From Acaryochloris sp. IP29b_bin.148 (GTDB lineage Bacteria; Cyanobacteriota; Cyanobacteriia; Thermosynechococcales; Thermosynechococcaceae): a stretch of DNA of 41,757 bases. Location of the stretch: assembly GCF_028285565.1 (NCBI RefSeq), contig NZ_JANQOY010000153.1, positions 1 to 41,757 of the forward strand, read 5' to 3'. This document shows, one piece after another, positions 10,001-19,085 of the stretch (positions are counted from its first letter, which is position 1; each line of letters starts with the position of its first letter). The notes beneath the pieces are model-generated. The model worked only from the letters and a program-made list of their open reading frames with translations, made no database searches and was not told the origin of the DNA. The position numbers were made by a program, and so were the translations under genes.

Positions 10001-11894
10001 TATGTCCAATCATCGCCTGAGGTTGAATTCCCCAAGCCATCCATAACTGTGCCAAGGCATATTCAATGACAAAGAGAGCGGGTTGAGTGATCCCCGTCTG
10101 TTTTAACTGGGCAGTTGCGGCATCGATTTGAGAGGGAGCTGGATAAAGAAGTTGGCGAAGATCTAGATCCAGAAGCGGTTTTAGAATCTCGGCACACTGA
10201 TCGACTTGCGAACGAAAGATGGACTCAGTTTGGTAAAGCTGCTGAGCCATGTTGACGTACTGTGCCCCTTGCCCAGAAAACATAAAGACAATAGGACGAT
10301 GCTTAGGGGGTTTTGAGGAGGTACTGCCCCATTGTGGATTGAGTGTGTCCAGCGATTCGATCGCCTGGGAAGCAGTCTCAACCACCAGCATTCGTCGGTG
10401 GGTAAAGGCTTGCCGCCCAACCTGCAGGGTAAATGCGGTATCTGCCAGATTAATATCAGGATTTTGCTGAAAATGGAGGGCTAAATTTTGGGTTGCCGCA
10501 TTCAGGGCAGTTTTAGTTTTGGCAGATAAAACGAGGAGTTGCCAAGGTCTGAGAGAGGGCTGGGAGGGCGATAATGTGGGTGCTTCTTCTAGAACTGCAT
10601 GAGCATTGGTACCACCAATCCCAAAGGAGCTGACACCTGCACGTCTTGGACTTCCTTCTACTTGCCAGTCTTGAAGTTGGGTATTGACATAAAACGGGCT
10701 TTGGCCAAAGTTGATTTGAGGATTGGATTGCTCGAAATGCAGACTTGGGGGAATCTGCTGATGCTTTAGAGCTAAAGTCGTTTTAATCAGGCCGATAATA
10801 CCTGCAGCGCGGTTGAGGTGACCAATATTACCTTTAACGGACCCGATGGCACAAAACTCTGTTTTGTCGGTTTGAGCTTGAAAAACTTGGTTAAGAGCAG
10901 CCACTTCAATGGGATCTCCCATTCCTGTCGCTGTTCCATGAGCCTCAATATAGGAAACGGTTTCTGGTTCGATATCTGCGATCGCATAAGCTTCTGCAAT
11001 TGCTTCTGCCTGGCCATCAACACTGGGAGCAGTGTACCCCACCTTAAGAGAGCCATCATTATTGATCGCTGAACCTTTGATCACAGCATAAATGTGATCC
11101 TGATCCGCCAAGGCATCCTCTAAGCGTTTTAAGACAACAATTCCCAGACCACTACCGAAGATCGTTCCTTGGGCTTTGGCATCAAAAGGGCGACAATGTC
11201 CGTCTGGAGATGCAATTCCATCTTCTTGATACCAATATCCTTGAGTTTGGGGGATCTGAATCGTAACGCCACCCGCCAAAGCCATATCACACTCTTCATC
11301 CAACAACCCTTGGCAAGCAATGTGTACAGCAACTAACGAAGATGAACAAGCCGTATTAATACAAACGCTTGGCCCCTTCAAATTCATTTTGTATGAGATC
11401 CGAGTGGGGACAAAATCCTTGTCATTACCAATCTCGATCTGTAACTCGCCTGTGCGGTTGAGAAAGTCTTGATTTGGCAGCAGATTATGTCGTAGGTATG
11501 TACTCAGGCTAGACCCTGTATAGACGCCAACTCTACCGTCATAAGTCTCACTATTGTAGCCGGCATTTTCAAGCGCCCCCCAAGCACATTGCAGTAATAG
11601 TCGATGTTGAGGGTCCATCGACTGCGCTTCTCTCGGAGAAAAACCGAAGAAGGACGCATCAAATAGATCCACATCTGATAGAACCGATCCTGCTTTGATG
11701 TAATTCGGATGATTGAGTGTCTCTGGCGGAACTCCTGCGGCTGTGAGTTCTTCATCTGAGAAGAACGCAATGGATTCAGTACCATCACATAAATTTTGCC
11801 AAAATTTTTCGACTGTTGCAGCACCTGGGAAGCGGCCGTCTACACCGATAATAGCGATTCCCTCCATGGAGTCGTACTTTACCCCATCATCCAT
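7002..11894 (-). CDS. Type I polyketide synthase, KS-AT-KR-ACP
   Basis: One complete extension module of 1630 residues. The ketosynthase (about 10-440) has C183 in TACSSS, H319 in EAHGTATG and H359 in GNIGHL. The acyltransferase (about 530-830) has S632 in GHSIGE and HAFH at 728-731, the signature for malonyl-CoA. A structural KR half (about 970-1180) precedes the catalytic KR (about 1218-1400) with GGLGALG, S1353 and Y1366. The QDDG near 1309 matches the LDD motif of B-type reductases, which predicts a D-configured hydroxyl. The ACP serine is S1529 in LGLDSMM. The acidic tail (about 1600-1630) looks like a docking segment for the next enzyme. There is no DH or ER in this protein, but a DH opens the upstream gene product. 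The ATG at 11894 follows GGAGAGGG. Confidence 0.96.
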   Translation of the reverse strand: MDDGVKYDSMEGIAIIGVDGRFPGAATVEKFWQNLCDGTESIAFFSDEELTAAGVPPETLNHPNYIKAGSVLSDVDLFDASFFGFSPREAQSMDPQHRLLLQCAWGALENAGYNSETYDGRVGVYTGSSLSTYLRHNLLPNQDFLNRTGELQIEIGNDKDFVPTRISYKMNLKGPSVCINTACSSSLVAVHIACQGLLDEECDMALAGGVTIQIPQTQGYWYQEDGIASPDGHCRPFDAKAQGTIFGSGLGIVVLKRLEDALADQDHIYAVIKGSAINNDGSLKVGYTAPSVDGQAEAIAEAYAIADIEPETVSYIEAHGTATGMGDPIEVAALNQVFQAQTDKTEFCAIGSVKGNIGHLNRAAGIIGLIKTTLALKHQQIPPSLHFEQSNPQINFGQSPFYVNTQLQDWQVEGSPRRAGVSSFGIGGTNAHAVLEEAPTLSPSQPSLRPWQLLVLSAKTKTALNAATQNLALHFQQNPDINLADTAFTLQVGRQAFTHRRMLVVETASQAIESLDTLNPQWGSTSSKPPKHRPIVFMFSGQGAQYVNMAQQLYQTESIFRSQVDQCAEILKPLLDLDLRQLLYPAPSQIDAATAQLKQTGITQPALFVIEYALAQLWMAWGIQPQAMIGHSIGEYVAACIAGVFTLEDALALVAARGKMMQALPSGSLLAVFLPEQEVRSLLTSELSLAANNAPSISAVSGPNEAIDALEQRLHQQEIDCRRLHTSHAFHSQMMDPILDGFTAQVGKVALNPPQIPYISNVTGTWISAAEATDPSYWAQHLRQAVRFSGGVQELLQDPDRILLEVGPGQTLKSLAKQQPDAAGRFILSSVRHPKEEMSDVAFQLKTLGELWLAGVDVDWSSFYREEKRYRIPLPTYPFDQQRHWVEPTSQSASLSESNVQALISKLLDVGEIQTTDQPLTQAEKFSEQLTRLLAQAGQFSTEEMTLLPKVLEVLAAQHQQSPSTQDWFYQVQWQPKPRQLQLPKSTTHQQSPGSWLIFSDQGGISSALASRLDSFGQQCIFVVPTDTYQSIDQNTWGINPTRPTHFGQLLQEVARTHHGKPLQGIIHLWSIDAATNEVLDSAALDQAQSHSCGSILHLVQALNQQNSKATPKLWLMTQNAVPVVGNQQIAVAQAPVWGLCKTIALEHPEIWGGIFDVSSDSSPPSQNVATAEIEAVLAEILHPDEEEYVAHRNGQRYVPRLVRHHQPEQNTSPLDGNSTYLITGGLGALGLKVARWMVDQGARHLVLLGRKGPSDKAKESVAALEELGTTVKVIQADVTQETELAQVFTTMKTSMPALRGIVHTAGIQDDGVLLQQDWERFTQVTAPKVRGAWALHTLSKDIPLDFFVCFSSIASVLGAVGKGSYGAANTFLDALAHYRQGLELPSLSINWGPWADVGMATALKSHDQDLLDKLGFNTIPPDIGVQALADLLSQTSTCQMGFCSLDWPKFIQQHFSSGKIPGFLSELTQQNMQEHAETLSVQDVMSASPTELPRMLGIYIHTEVAKLLGIESSKLDKESSLINLGLDSMMAIQLRNTLKGNMGVNIPMVQFMEGLTVNGLTAQAEMQLREVSAPAESLSEPDQSRDKLDHQNQTSHKSEAEQALENLEQLADDEVDSLLNSMLSQDNHL

Positions 11895-12020
11895 TATTCA
11901 CCCTCTCCGTACTATTCTAGGAAGCCTTATTCCAGCAAAATTTGGATTAATTGTCGTCTGATTTGCAGATATATTCGACGATAGTCACATGATAACGTCT
12001 CCCTTCATTCGTCAAAGCGT

Positions 12021-15000
12021 TTAGCGTCGACGTGATTGTCTTTGCTGTTGTCGCCTATTGCGAGCCTCTCGCTTGCGTTGGGCTCGTTGATCAGCTGTTT
12101 GAGTCGGCAGATTCATGGACGGTTGCTCGCCTTGCCCTTCTCTTAATTGGTTGGCCAGAGCATGAATCGTTGGATATTTAAATAAATCGACCGGTGAAAT
12201 ATTGCTGGCAAATTTCTCTTGCAATTTAGTATGCACTTGCACCATCAGCAATGATCGTCCCCCTAATTCAAAGAAATTATCATGAACCCCCACTTGATCC
12301 AGACCTAAAACTTCAGACCAAATTTTGGCAAGTTCAGCTTCAAAGTCATTACTGGGGGGCACAAATGGCTCGTTCAGATCAGGCCGATCTCGGTGTCTTT
12401 GGGCTTCGACGACCTGAAGGATTTCTTCTGGGTTGTTGAATTGTGTTGCAATACGATGAATGGTGTTGGAATCAACCTGAGTCACTGTTGATGTCAGCAC
12501 CGATCGCTTAGGAGCTGAGGAGGAAGACGCCTCTTGTTCTGGCGCGCGTTCAGTCGGTGTAAAGGCCAGTTGTGCTGCGATCGCAGAATCAAAGGTAAAT
12601 TGCCAGTCATTGCCCACTGGGTGTTTAACCTCAGTCCCCACTCTATTGAGGAAATCCATAGCGGGTTGGTTTTTGGGCGTAGGTTTATAGAGGACTTCAA
12701 CAGAAGCTAAACCTCTCGATTGGGCAATCGCACCTAATTGAGCAAGCATTTGGTACTCAACCCCTCTGCCCAACGTACGGCAGCTCAACAAGAAGGTGTC
12801 GACCTGCAGTTTGGTTCCATCGGTGCTGAACAGGACAGCCCCGACCAGTCCATATTCACCAAACCGATCGCTCACCTGCACCGTTAGACACTCATATTGA
12901 TTGGAGGCCAGTAACTGCTGAATCTCCGTTTCAGAGCGTCGAATCGTCGTGAAATTGAACTGATTGGTTCGATGGGTCAGCTGAGAAACCCGAGACAGCT
13001 GTTGAGCCGTCATGGGTCCAATATCAACCTTCAACTCTAAACCAGCCAGAAAATCACTAAAGGTCAACGTTCCTTGGCGAAAGTGCTCTCGCTGCACTTC
13101 CTGCTGATAGAGAACGGTACGCTGCTGGTCCTCTTTTGTAGTCTGCAGATGGTCAAAGGCCCAAACATGTTTAAGGAAATGGGGAATGTCATCCGCATTA
13201 GTGGGAAGCTGTAACGTTAGTACCTGTGGGCAGTTTGTCTGTACTTCCGCACATTCAATAGGATTATCATCAATAAAAATAAAGCTATCCAGCCCCAGAT
13301 TCAGCTCAGCAGCCAACGCTTTAATATTGTCAGACTTAGACGACCAGTTCACTTTGGATTGAACCAGATGATCCCGTTTGAGAGGCATATCTGAACGAGC
13401 ATCAAAGACGGCCCAGACATCCGCTTCAGAATTCTTGCTACACAGGCATAGCAACATTCCTGCTTCCTGTTGAGCCACCATAAACGCTTGCAGAAATTGG
13501 TAAGACGGTGATATTTCGATGCCTTGTGCTCCATCTTCACCACAAACCCCTTGCCAAAGGGTGCCATCACAATCTAAGGCAATCACTTTATAGGAGGGAT
13601 GCTGAATGGCGTAAACCTTGCGGGCCAGGGCAGTACCTAAAGCGGCAAAGAATGCTGAAGTATAAGGAACATGACCAAACTGATGTCCATGCGGATCATA
13701 GTAAGAAGAGACTGGGTAGAGCGTACTCAGCATGGAACTGGTTAAGCTATAGATACCTTCTATCTGCTCAACTTCGCTAACTAGCTTTGTCTCCATCTGC
13801 TGATAAATAGAATGAACGGTTGGATCTGCGATCGCATCGGGTGAGTTAGGACAAATACAAACGATATGAGGCGTTGAAGATCGTCCTGCTGCGCTTCTAA
13901 GAGAATCACAGAGATCCTGGATATTTTTCTCGATTTTTCCAGTATTAACTTCATTCTTTACAGCTACTGGCGTTCTTCTGGCTTCAGGACGGATGGCATA
14001 AATATTATAGAGTCCAGAACTTTGGAGCATATCCTCTTCATCGATAATTAGCTCAAAGCCTTTGGTCCGTAATAGTGTTTTAACGGCCTCAATAATGCTG
14101 CCCTCTTGATCGTGGACCTCCACCACCATTTGTTGAATAATCGGCCAATGCTCCTCTTTGATCCCTTGCAAAACTGGCAACTCGCTTTTCTCTGCATCTA
14201 GCTTTAGGAGATCAATTTTCCCAATCTGATGTTCTTCAATAATGCTAGATAGGGTCCGCAACTGAGCCTGATACGTTTCTTTATTGAGCCGATCCTTTAA
14301 AAACTCATCCGCCAAAGCATCAATTTCGCTCTCGGTCATAGCCTGATCCCGCTGCAGCATATTGAGAATCACAGCGCGAATCGCTTGCTCATCCTCCAGG
14401 GAATCAGCAGCAAAGCTAGAAAACACCGAGGAATTGGGGTAGAAGGTAAAGGTCTCAACGCTATCGCTTCCTCCTAAACCACAATTAAACAGGTGCGTAT
14501 TTTGGCCGTATAGTGTTGCATTACACTGAAGCTTATCGAAGGCATGAGGCGCAGGTTCAAAAGCATACACAGTGCCGTTGGGACATTGTTGTTGGACAAA
14601 TAATGTAAATAGGCCAATATTCGCCCCAATATCCACAACACAGTCTCCATCTTGCAAGACTACGCCATGCTTTTGATAAACTTGATCGATGAAAATTTCT
14701 TTGTACAAATATTCCGTTTCATAGGGATTGAGATGGGCAACCTCAACTCGATTTGGCAACTGAAAATGAGCACGTTCAGCGAGATAACGCTCTTTTTCAG
14801 CAGGACTTACTTTTAGTTGTAGCGACGATTCCCCCTGATTCCAATCTTCTAAGCGCACTAATACAGCATTGACACCCTCGTGATTACTGGACAGTAAGCT
14901 AGAGGGATTCAACAACTCTTGAAATACTTGATTGTAAGGGGCAAATTGGATCTGGAAAGGCAGATCTAATTCTTGCATCCAAAAGGCCAAAGCATCCTCA

Positions 15001-15983
15001 ACAGGCTCAGCCGTGTAGGTCGAAGAAATGGCAAGCGTTTGTCTTTGGCGCAGACTCCCCAGCAAAGCCTCATGGTGGGCATGCTCAATCACAACCCCCT
15101 TGGCTTCGACTACAACAGTTCCCTGCGGATCGCATAGGTATAGATCAGCCGTCATCGTTTGTGGACGAGACTCTTGTGACGCATGGAGTTGAGCATAACT
15201 CCATAGAGAACCCGCTACCTCGGGAAAATCGCCAATCACATTCAGCTGCTCAATTCCTACCGGCAAATAAGTTTCCCCTTTAACTGCCTCGGGTAAAGCA
15301 GCCCAGAGTACTTGAAAGCAACTATCCAACAGCACAGGATGAACGATATAGTCCGACGCGTTCGCTAGCAAGTCAGCGGGGAGTTTAATCTGACCTAAAG
15401 CTTTGCCATCCCGTCGCCAAAGCTGCTCAACCACCTGAAAACAAGGACCATACATAATCCCTCGATCTTCACAGTCCTGGTAAAAAGCATCTACGGCGCT
15501 GATCTGCAGCGAAGACGTCAGTTCTACTACAGGAATATTATGACTAGAGTCTGAGGGTTGATGGAGAGCCACCAAGGAGCCAGATGAATGAAAAATGGGG
15601 GACGATTCTCCAGGCTGCCCACCCGTTACCTCACTCAAAATCTGAAAGGTAGAGCGATTGTCTTCACCAGATGTCAGGGTGAGCTGAACATCGTGCTGAG
15701 TGTTCTCTCGTAGAATTAAAGCCTGTTGGATACTAATGTTCTCAATCGTCCAGTTCTTGATCCCGAACTCAGTGTGTCCTAGCGCTAACACCATCTCCAC
15801 ATAAGCAGTTGCGGGTAAGATCGCAACATCATAAACACAATGATGTGCTAAAAAACCTGGCTTATTAACGCTAACTTGAGCCTTAAACTCTAGGGTTTGA
15901 GGGGGAGGAGACTGCTGTTTTTGGCCTAAAAGAGGATGAAAAAGTTTGCTAGTTGCATGGTCAGATTCTGAAGTGTAGCTCAT
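12021..15983 (-). CDS. DH - FkbH-like glyceryl loading domain with nested FkbM methyltransferase - ACP
   Basis: Multidomain protein of 1320 residues. A PKS dehydratase-type double hotdog (about 16-300) has H48-x3-D52-x4-P57 instead of the usual H-x3-G-x4-P, and D220-x3-Q224. The FkbH N-terminal region starts at about 330-385 (FAPYNQVFQELL, GVNAVLVRLEDW). An FkbM SAM methyltransferase follows at about 415-665 (VVDIGANIGLF at 449-459, AFEPAP, LLKLDAE). The FkbH part then resumes at about 685-1135 with the HAD motif ALDCDGTLW (D804, D806), IFIDDNP and a GNAT-like end. The ACP (about 1210-1280) has S1244, and a very basic tail follows. FkbH proteins load a glycerate unit from 1,3-bisphosphoglycerate onto an ACP, so this is the probable starter enzyme. 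GGGGAAG lies 5 nt before the ATG. It is the first gene of the assembly-line run. Confidence 0.93.
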   Translation of the reverse strand: MSYTSESDHATSKLFHPLLGQKQQSPPPQTLEFKAQVSVNKPGFLAHHCVYDVAILPATAYVEMVLALGHTEFGIKNWTIENISIQQALILRENTQHDVQLTLTSGEDNRSTFQILSEVTGGQPGESSPIFHSSGSLVALHQPSDSSHNIPVVELTSSLQISAVDAFYQDCEDRGIMYGPCFQVVEQLWRRDGKALGQIKLPADLLANASDYIVHPVLLDSCFQVLWAALPEAVKGETYLPVGIEQLNVIGDFPEVAGSLWSYAQLHASQESRPQTMTADLYLCDPQGTVVVEAKGVVIEHAHHEALLGSLRQRQTLAISSTYTAEPVEDALAFWMQELDLPFQIQFAPYNQVFQELLNPSSLLSSNHEGVNAVLVRLEDWNQGESSLQLKVSPAEKERYLAERAHFQLPNRVEVAHLNPYETEYLYKEIFIDQVYQKHGVVLQDGDCVVDIGANIGLFTLFVQQQCPNGTVYAFEPAPHAFDKLQCNATLYGQNTHLFNCGLGGSDSVETFTFYPNSSVFSSFAADSLEDEQAIRAVILNMLQRDQAMTESEIDALADEFLKDRLNKETYQAQLRTLSSIIEEHQIGKIDLLKLDAEKSELPVLQGIKEEHWPIIQQMVVEVHDQEGSIIEAVKTLLRTKGFELIIDEEDMLQSSGLYNIYAIRPEARRTPVAVKNEVNTGKIEKNIQDLCDSLRSAAGRSSTPHIVCICPNSPDAIADPTVHSIYQQMETKLVSEVEQIEGIYSLTSSMLSTLYPVSSYYDPHGHQFGHVPYTSAFFAALGTALARKVYAIQHPSYKVIALDCDGTLWQGVCGEDGAQGIEISPSYQFLQAFMVAQQEAGMLLCLCSKNSEADVWAVFDARSDMPLKRDHLVQSKVNWSSKSDNIKALAAELNLGLDSFIFIDDNPIECAEVQTNCPQVLTLQLPTNADDIPHFLKHVWAFDHLQTTKEDQQRTVLYQQEVQREHFRQGTLTFSDFLAGLELKVDIGPMTAQQLSRVSQLTHRTNQFNFTTIRRSETEIQQLLASNQYECLTVQVSDRFGEYGLVGAVLFSTDGTKLQVDTFLLSCRTLGRGVEYQMLAQLGAIAQSRGLASVEVLYKPTPKNQPAMDFLNRVGTEVKHPVGNDWQFTFDSAIAAQLAFTPTERAPEQEASSSSAPKRSVLTSTVTQVDSNTIHRIATQFNNPEEILQVVEAQRHRDRPDLNEPFVPPSNDFEAELAKIWSEVLGLDQVGVHDNFFELGGRSLLMVQVHTKLQEKFASNISPVDLFKYPTIHALANQLREGQGEQPSMNLPTQTADQRAQRKREARNRRQQQRQSRRR

Positions 15984-16718
15984 GTTAACTTCCCCAACTT
16001 ATATAGATGCATTTAAGACTTGATAATGTCCTTGTGATGGCCAAGAGACCATCTTCTATAGAGAGAGTTTTTACTCTACAAAGCTTAGAACAAAACATCT
16101 GGTTCCGTCAGCCTTAAACCTCTATAGTATTCAACCCAATTAGTTTGCCTAAATAATTGATCTTTTTATATTCTTATCAAGAGAATAAAAGCCAGCTTTT
16201 GAAGAACCTATGTTGTACAGATATTTAGTGGTTAGACAAGATCGAGCGAAAACCACCTTAAACAACCACTATATAACGAAATAGGATAAAATTACGAGCT
16301 TTTAATCTAAAATCAGTTCTATCATTCTTAAATATGTTGATTTTGGGATTATTCAGCTTCCATACGTGATTATTTATAAATATTATAAGGTCAAATCTGT
16401 CAGCCTCCGTCCTAGAGGCATTAAACTTCATTGTTCCATAGAGCAAATTTGCCAAGGGTGATCTCAGTCACTTCAGTTGTAGTAAAATCCCCAATTAAGC
16501 TGTTTGTTTAGCTAGCAAAAATCTTAAACTGCAAAACATGGAGGCATGCACCAATTTTCAAGCCTCAACTCAACGATACGATCAGACTAGAATACAAATA
16601 GAATCTCAGTTTGCAGCACTACTTTTGATCATCTAACGGTGAATTCCTAGCGCACTACCAGGCAGGCAAGGAAGTGAGACACTACGCGATTCAAACCAAT
16701 GGCCAAGCTAGGACAAAT
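15984..16718. other. AT-rich intergenic region upstream of the PKS/NRPS run
   Basis: This stretch of about 735 bp separates the glycosyltransferase stop from the start of the DH-FkbH gene on the same strand. The side next to 15983 should hold the promoter of the assembly-line genes. A TATATA (minus strand, near 15999-16005) lies about 16 nt before the ATG, close enough to the ribosome binding site to make it doubtful as a -10. A 65-codon open frame here (16258-16455) has low-complexity composition and no convincing start context. No clear terminator or repeat is seen. Confidence 0.5.
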
Positions 16719-17885
16719 CTATGATTCAAGTTGATTACCCGTCATTTGAATCAGTTGCTCATAGAACTTGGGCCAGTAAGCCTCAAAGGAAGCTTTGGTC
16801 TGACAAAAGTTCAGGCATCGCTCTCGATACTCCGACTGCTTACCCATTAGTGTATGGATTGCTGACGGAATCTCAGAGCCCCCCTCTATTAAAATACCCA
16901 AATTTTCTTTTTCTATAAAGCTAAAAGAGGAGAGTTGAGATGCAATAACTGGAGAGCCACAGGCCAGACTACGCATCAGTTTGCCAGAGGAGAAACCCAC
17001 ATATTCAATATGTGGGCCAGAATTATGATAAAGTGCAAAGCTCCCTTCACAATAGGCGACCAGTGAATTCAATTCATCTTGGGACAAAACCTGATCACTC
17101 CAATAAATCCGGTGATTTTCCAGATGAGAATATCTTTGTCGGAAAGCGTCAACTTCCCCCTTAGAGCGGCTATGGACAATAAGTACTGCAGGTTCAGGCC
17201 AGTCAGCCACAGACGAAAGAATCTCTGGCACACGAGCCCATGTATCGACAGTGCCTGCATAAAGAAATGGAATAGAATCCTTAGGAAGCTTGAATCTGAG
17301 ATGCCAATCAATATCGTGAGCACAAGGCTGAATAGCAGCTATGTTGGGAAGCGTTGCATAAGGCGTCGTTTGAGACAGGCCTAGTTCTTCAGAAATTAAT
17401 GGGTATTGCTGAGGATCAGGCACTACAATCATGGCTGCCTTTTGGGCAGCTTCTTGTTCTAAAGTGGTCCACATGGTCTGTGGCCAATTGCTGGGAAACT
17501 CATCAACCACCTGGATCAACGGACATTCATTCGCTTTAGCCAGCACGTTGCCAATGAATGCACCTTTTTGCCCCAAACCCAATACACAATGATAGTCTTT
17601 CCTTTGCTTAAATCGAGATCTTAACCAGCGCTCCAAATAGCGTCCAGTCAGGCCAAATCGCGATTCAGTAAAGAATTGGATAGAGACGTTTTGAGGCAGT
17701 AAATCTCTATAGTCTGCAATAGGTCTTCCCCATAAAGGTTTTTCCCAAAGGTATAAATCAACGGCCCAACCCATTTTGGCTAAAGACATAACCGTATTCA
17801 GGGCAAATGGCATCGTTTCAAGCCGTGCATTTTTAGGCCCATGAGGATAGTGAATAAAAGCAAGTTTCCCAAGCATTGGTCCCAT
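16719..17885 (-). CDS. Glycosyltransferase, GT4-like GT-B fold
   Basis: A 388-residue protein with two Rossmann-like halves. The N-terminus (KLAFIHYPHGPKNARLETMP, then MSLAKMGWAVDLY) resembles the acceptor half of GT-B enzymes. The C-terminal half contains PFLYAGTVDTWARVP and a donor-site stretch EYVGFSSGKLMRSLACGSPV near 300-325, the position of the sugar-nucleotide loop and E-x7-E region in GT4 enzymes. No transmembrane segment is evident, so it is probably cytoplasmic or peripheral. It lies 84 bp downstream of the aminotransferase gene on the same strand and 735 bp upstream of the PKS genes, so attachment of a sugar to the product is inferred. An alternative ATG lies three codons in. An exopolysaccharide role cannot be excluded. 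Confidence 0.78.
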   Translation of the reverse strand: MGPMLGKLAFIHYPHGPKNARLETMPFALNTVMSLAKMGWAVDLYLWEKPLWGRPIADYRDLLPQNVSIQFFTESRFGLTGRYLERWLRSRFKQRKDYHCVLGLGQKGAFIGNVLAKANECPLIQVVDEFPSNWPQTMWTTLEQEAAQKAAMIVVPDPQQYPLISEELGLSQTTPYATLPNIAAIQPCAHDIDWHLRFKLPKDSIPFLYAGTVDTWARVPEILSSVADWPEPAVLIVHSRSKGEVDAFRQRYSHLENHRIYWSDQVLSQDELNSLVAYCEGSFALYHNSGPHIEYVGFSSGKLMRSLACGSPVIASQLSSFSFIEKENLGILIEGGSEIPSAIHTLMGKQSEYRERCLNFCQTKASFEAYWPKFYEQLIQMTGNQLES

Positions 17886-17969
17886 TCAATAGAGTTGCTT
17901 CAATTAGAGTAGCCGAGCACCCATGATAATTTGTTGGGTGCTGGGATAAAAAGGGTTCAAGATAGATGA

Positions 17970-19085
17970 CTATCGCATAACGTCTTGCAAAGCATGAGCG
18001 ACTTGTTGCATCTGTAGGTCAGTTAATGCGAGTCCGCTGGGAATATAGAAACCACGGCGGGCAATCTTTTCTGAGATGGGACAGGACACCTGATCGAATA
18101 GTCCCATCTCTTGGAAGACAGGTTGAAGATGCATCGGCCAGAAGAAGGGTCTCGTCCCAATTTCATGAGCTGCTAGACGTTTCATCGCTTCCTGGGCATC
18201 AAAGGGAACATTGTCCTCTAAAACAATGCCATAGACCCAATATATATTGGTTGCATAATCAGTTTTAGGGACAGGTAGCTGAAGTCCAGGAATCTCTGCC
18301 AATAGGCGATTATAGACTTCCCCCATATGGCGTTTGCGAGCGATAAACGTATCTATTTGTTCTAGTTGTGCCAATCCCAACGCAGCTTGCATATTGGTCA
18401 TCCGATAATTCCACCCTAACTCCAGGTGAACAAATCGTTTCTGCGGTTGGAAGCATAAATTTCTCAGAGATCTAGAACGATCAGCCAATGTCTCATCATT
18501 GGTCAGTACCATTCCACCTTCCCCTGTGGTGAGGTGTTTATTGGGATAAAAGCTAAATGTACTAATCGCACCGAAACTACCACAAGGGGCTCCATTATAA
18601 GTCTGGCCATGCATTTCAGCGGCATCTTCAATAATATATAGCCCATATTTATTCGCTAATTCCATCAGTGGTTGCATATCCACAGGTAATCCATAAATAT
18701 GAACAACCATGATGGCCTTTGTGTTGTCGGTAATCTTGGCTTCAATTTGGCTGACATCCATATTCCAAGTTGCAGGGCAGCAGTCTACAACTACGGGTGT
18801 CGCACCTGCCCGCACAATCGCAGCGGCACAGGAAATGATGGTGAATGAGGGAAGTATCACTTCATCCCCATGACCGATTTTGAGCGCAGCAAGGGCAACG
18901 TCTATGGCAACAGAACCGTTGCAAACAGCAATGCCATGCTTCCTCCCCATTTGCTCAGCAAATTGCTGTTCAAATTGTTTAACGAAAGGACCTTCTGAAG
19001 AAATCCACTTAGTATCGATACACTCATTTAGATACTTTTTCTCATTGCCATTGAGAAGAGGTTCATTAACTGGAACAAACGCCAT
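17970..19085 (-). CDS. DegT/DnrJ/EryC1-family PLP aminotransferase (perosamine-synthase-like)
   Basis: This 371-residue fold-type I PLP enzyme belongs to the family that transaminates nucleotide-linked keto sugars. K183 in FYPNKHLTTGEGGM is the expected Schiff-base lysine. EDAAEMHG (153-160) carries the aspartate that contacts the pyridine nitrogen. The N-terminus FVPVNEPLLNGNEKKYL and the WNYRMTNMQAALGLAQLEQ stretch are typical of perosamine or DesI-like enzymes. Its ATG overlaps the TGA of the cupin gene by one base, so the two are translationally coupled. No NDP-sugar dehydratase lies in the window, so the sugar precursor would come from elsewhere. The family is certain; the exact sugar is unknown. 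Confidence 0.92.
   Translation of the reverse strand: MAFVPVNEPLLNGNEKKYLNECIDTKWISSEGPFVKQFEQQFAEQMGRKHGIAVCNGSVAIDVALAALKIGHGDEVILPSFTIISCAAAIVRAGATPVVVDCCPATWNMDVSQIEAKITDNTKAIMVVHIYGLPVDMQPLMELANKYGLYIIEDAAEMHGQTYNGAPCGSFGAISTFSFYPNKHLTTGEGGMVLTNDETLADRSRSLRNLCFQPQKRFVHLELGWNYRMTNMQAALGLAQLEQIDTFIARKRHMGEVYNRLLAEIPGLQLPVPKTDYATNIYWVYGIVLEDNVPFDAQEAMKRLAAHEIGTRPFFWPMHLQPVFQEMGLFDQVSCPISEKIARRGFYIPSGLALTDLQMQQVAHALQDVMR

Noticed and set aside
16258-16455. 65-codon minus-strand frame between the glycosyltransferase and PKS genes
   Set aside because: Low-complexity AT-rich composition, no ribosome binding site and no recognisable motif; treated as non-coding.
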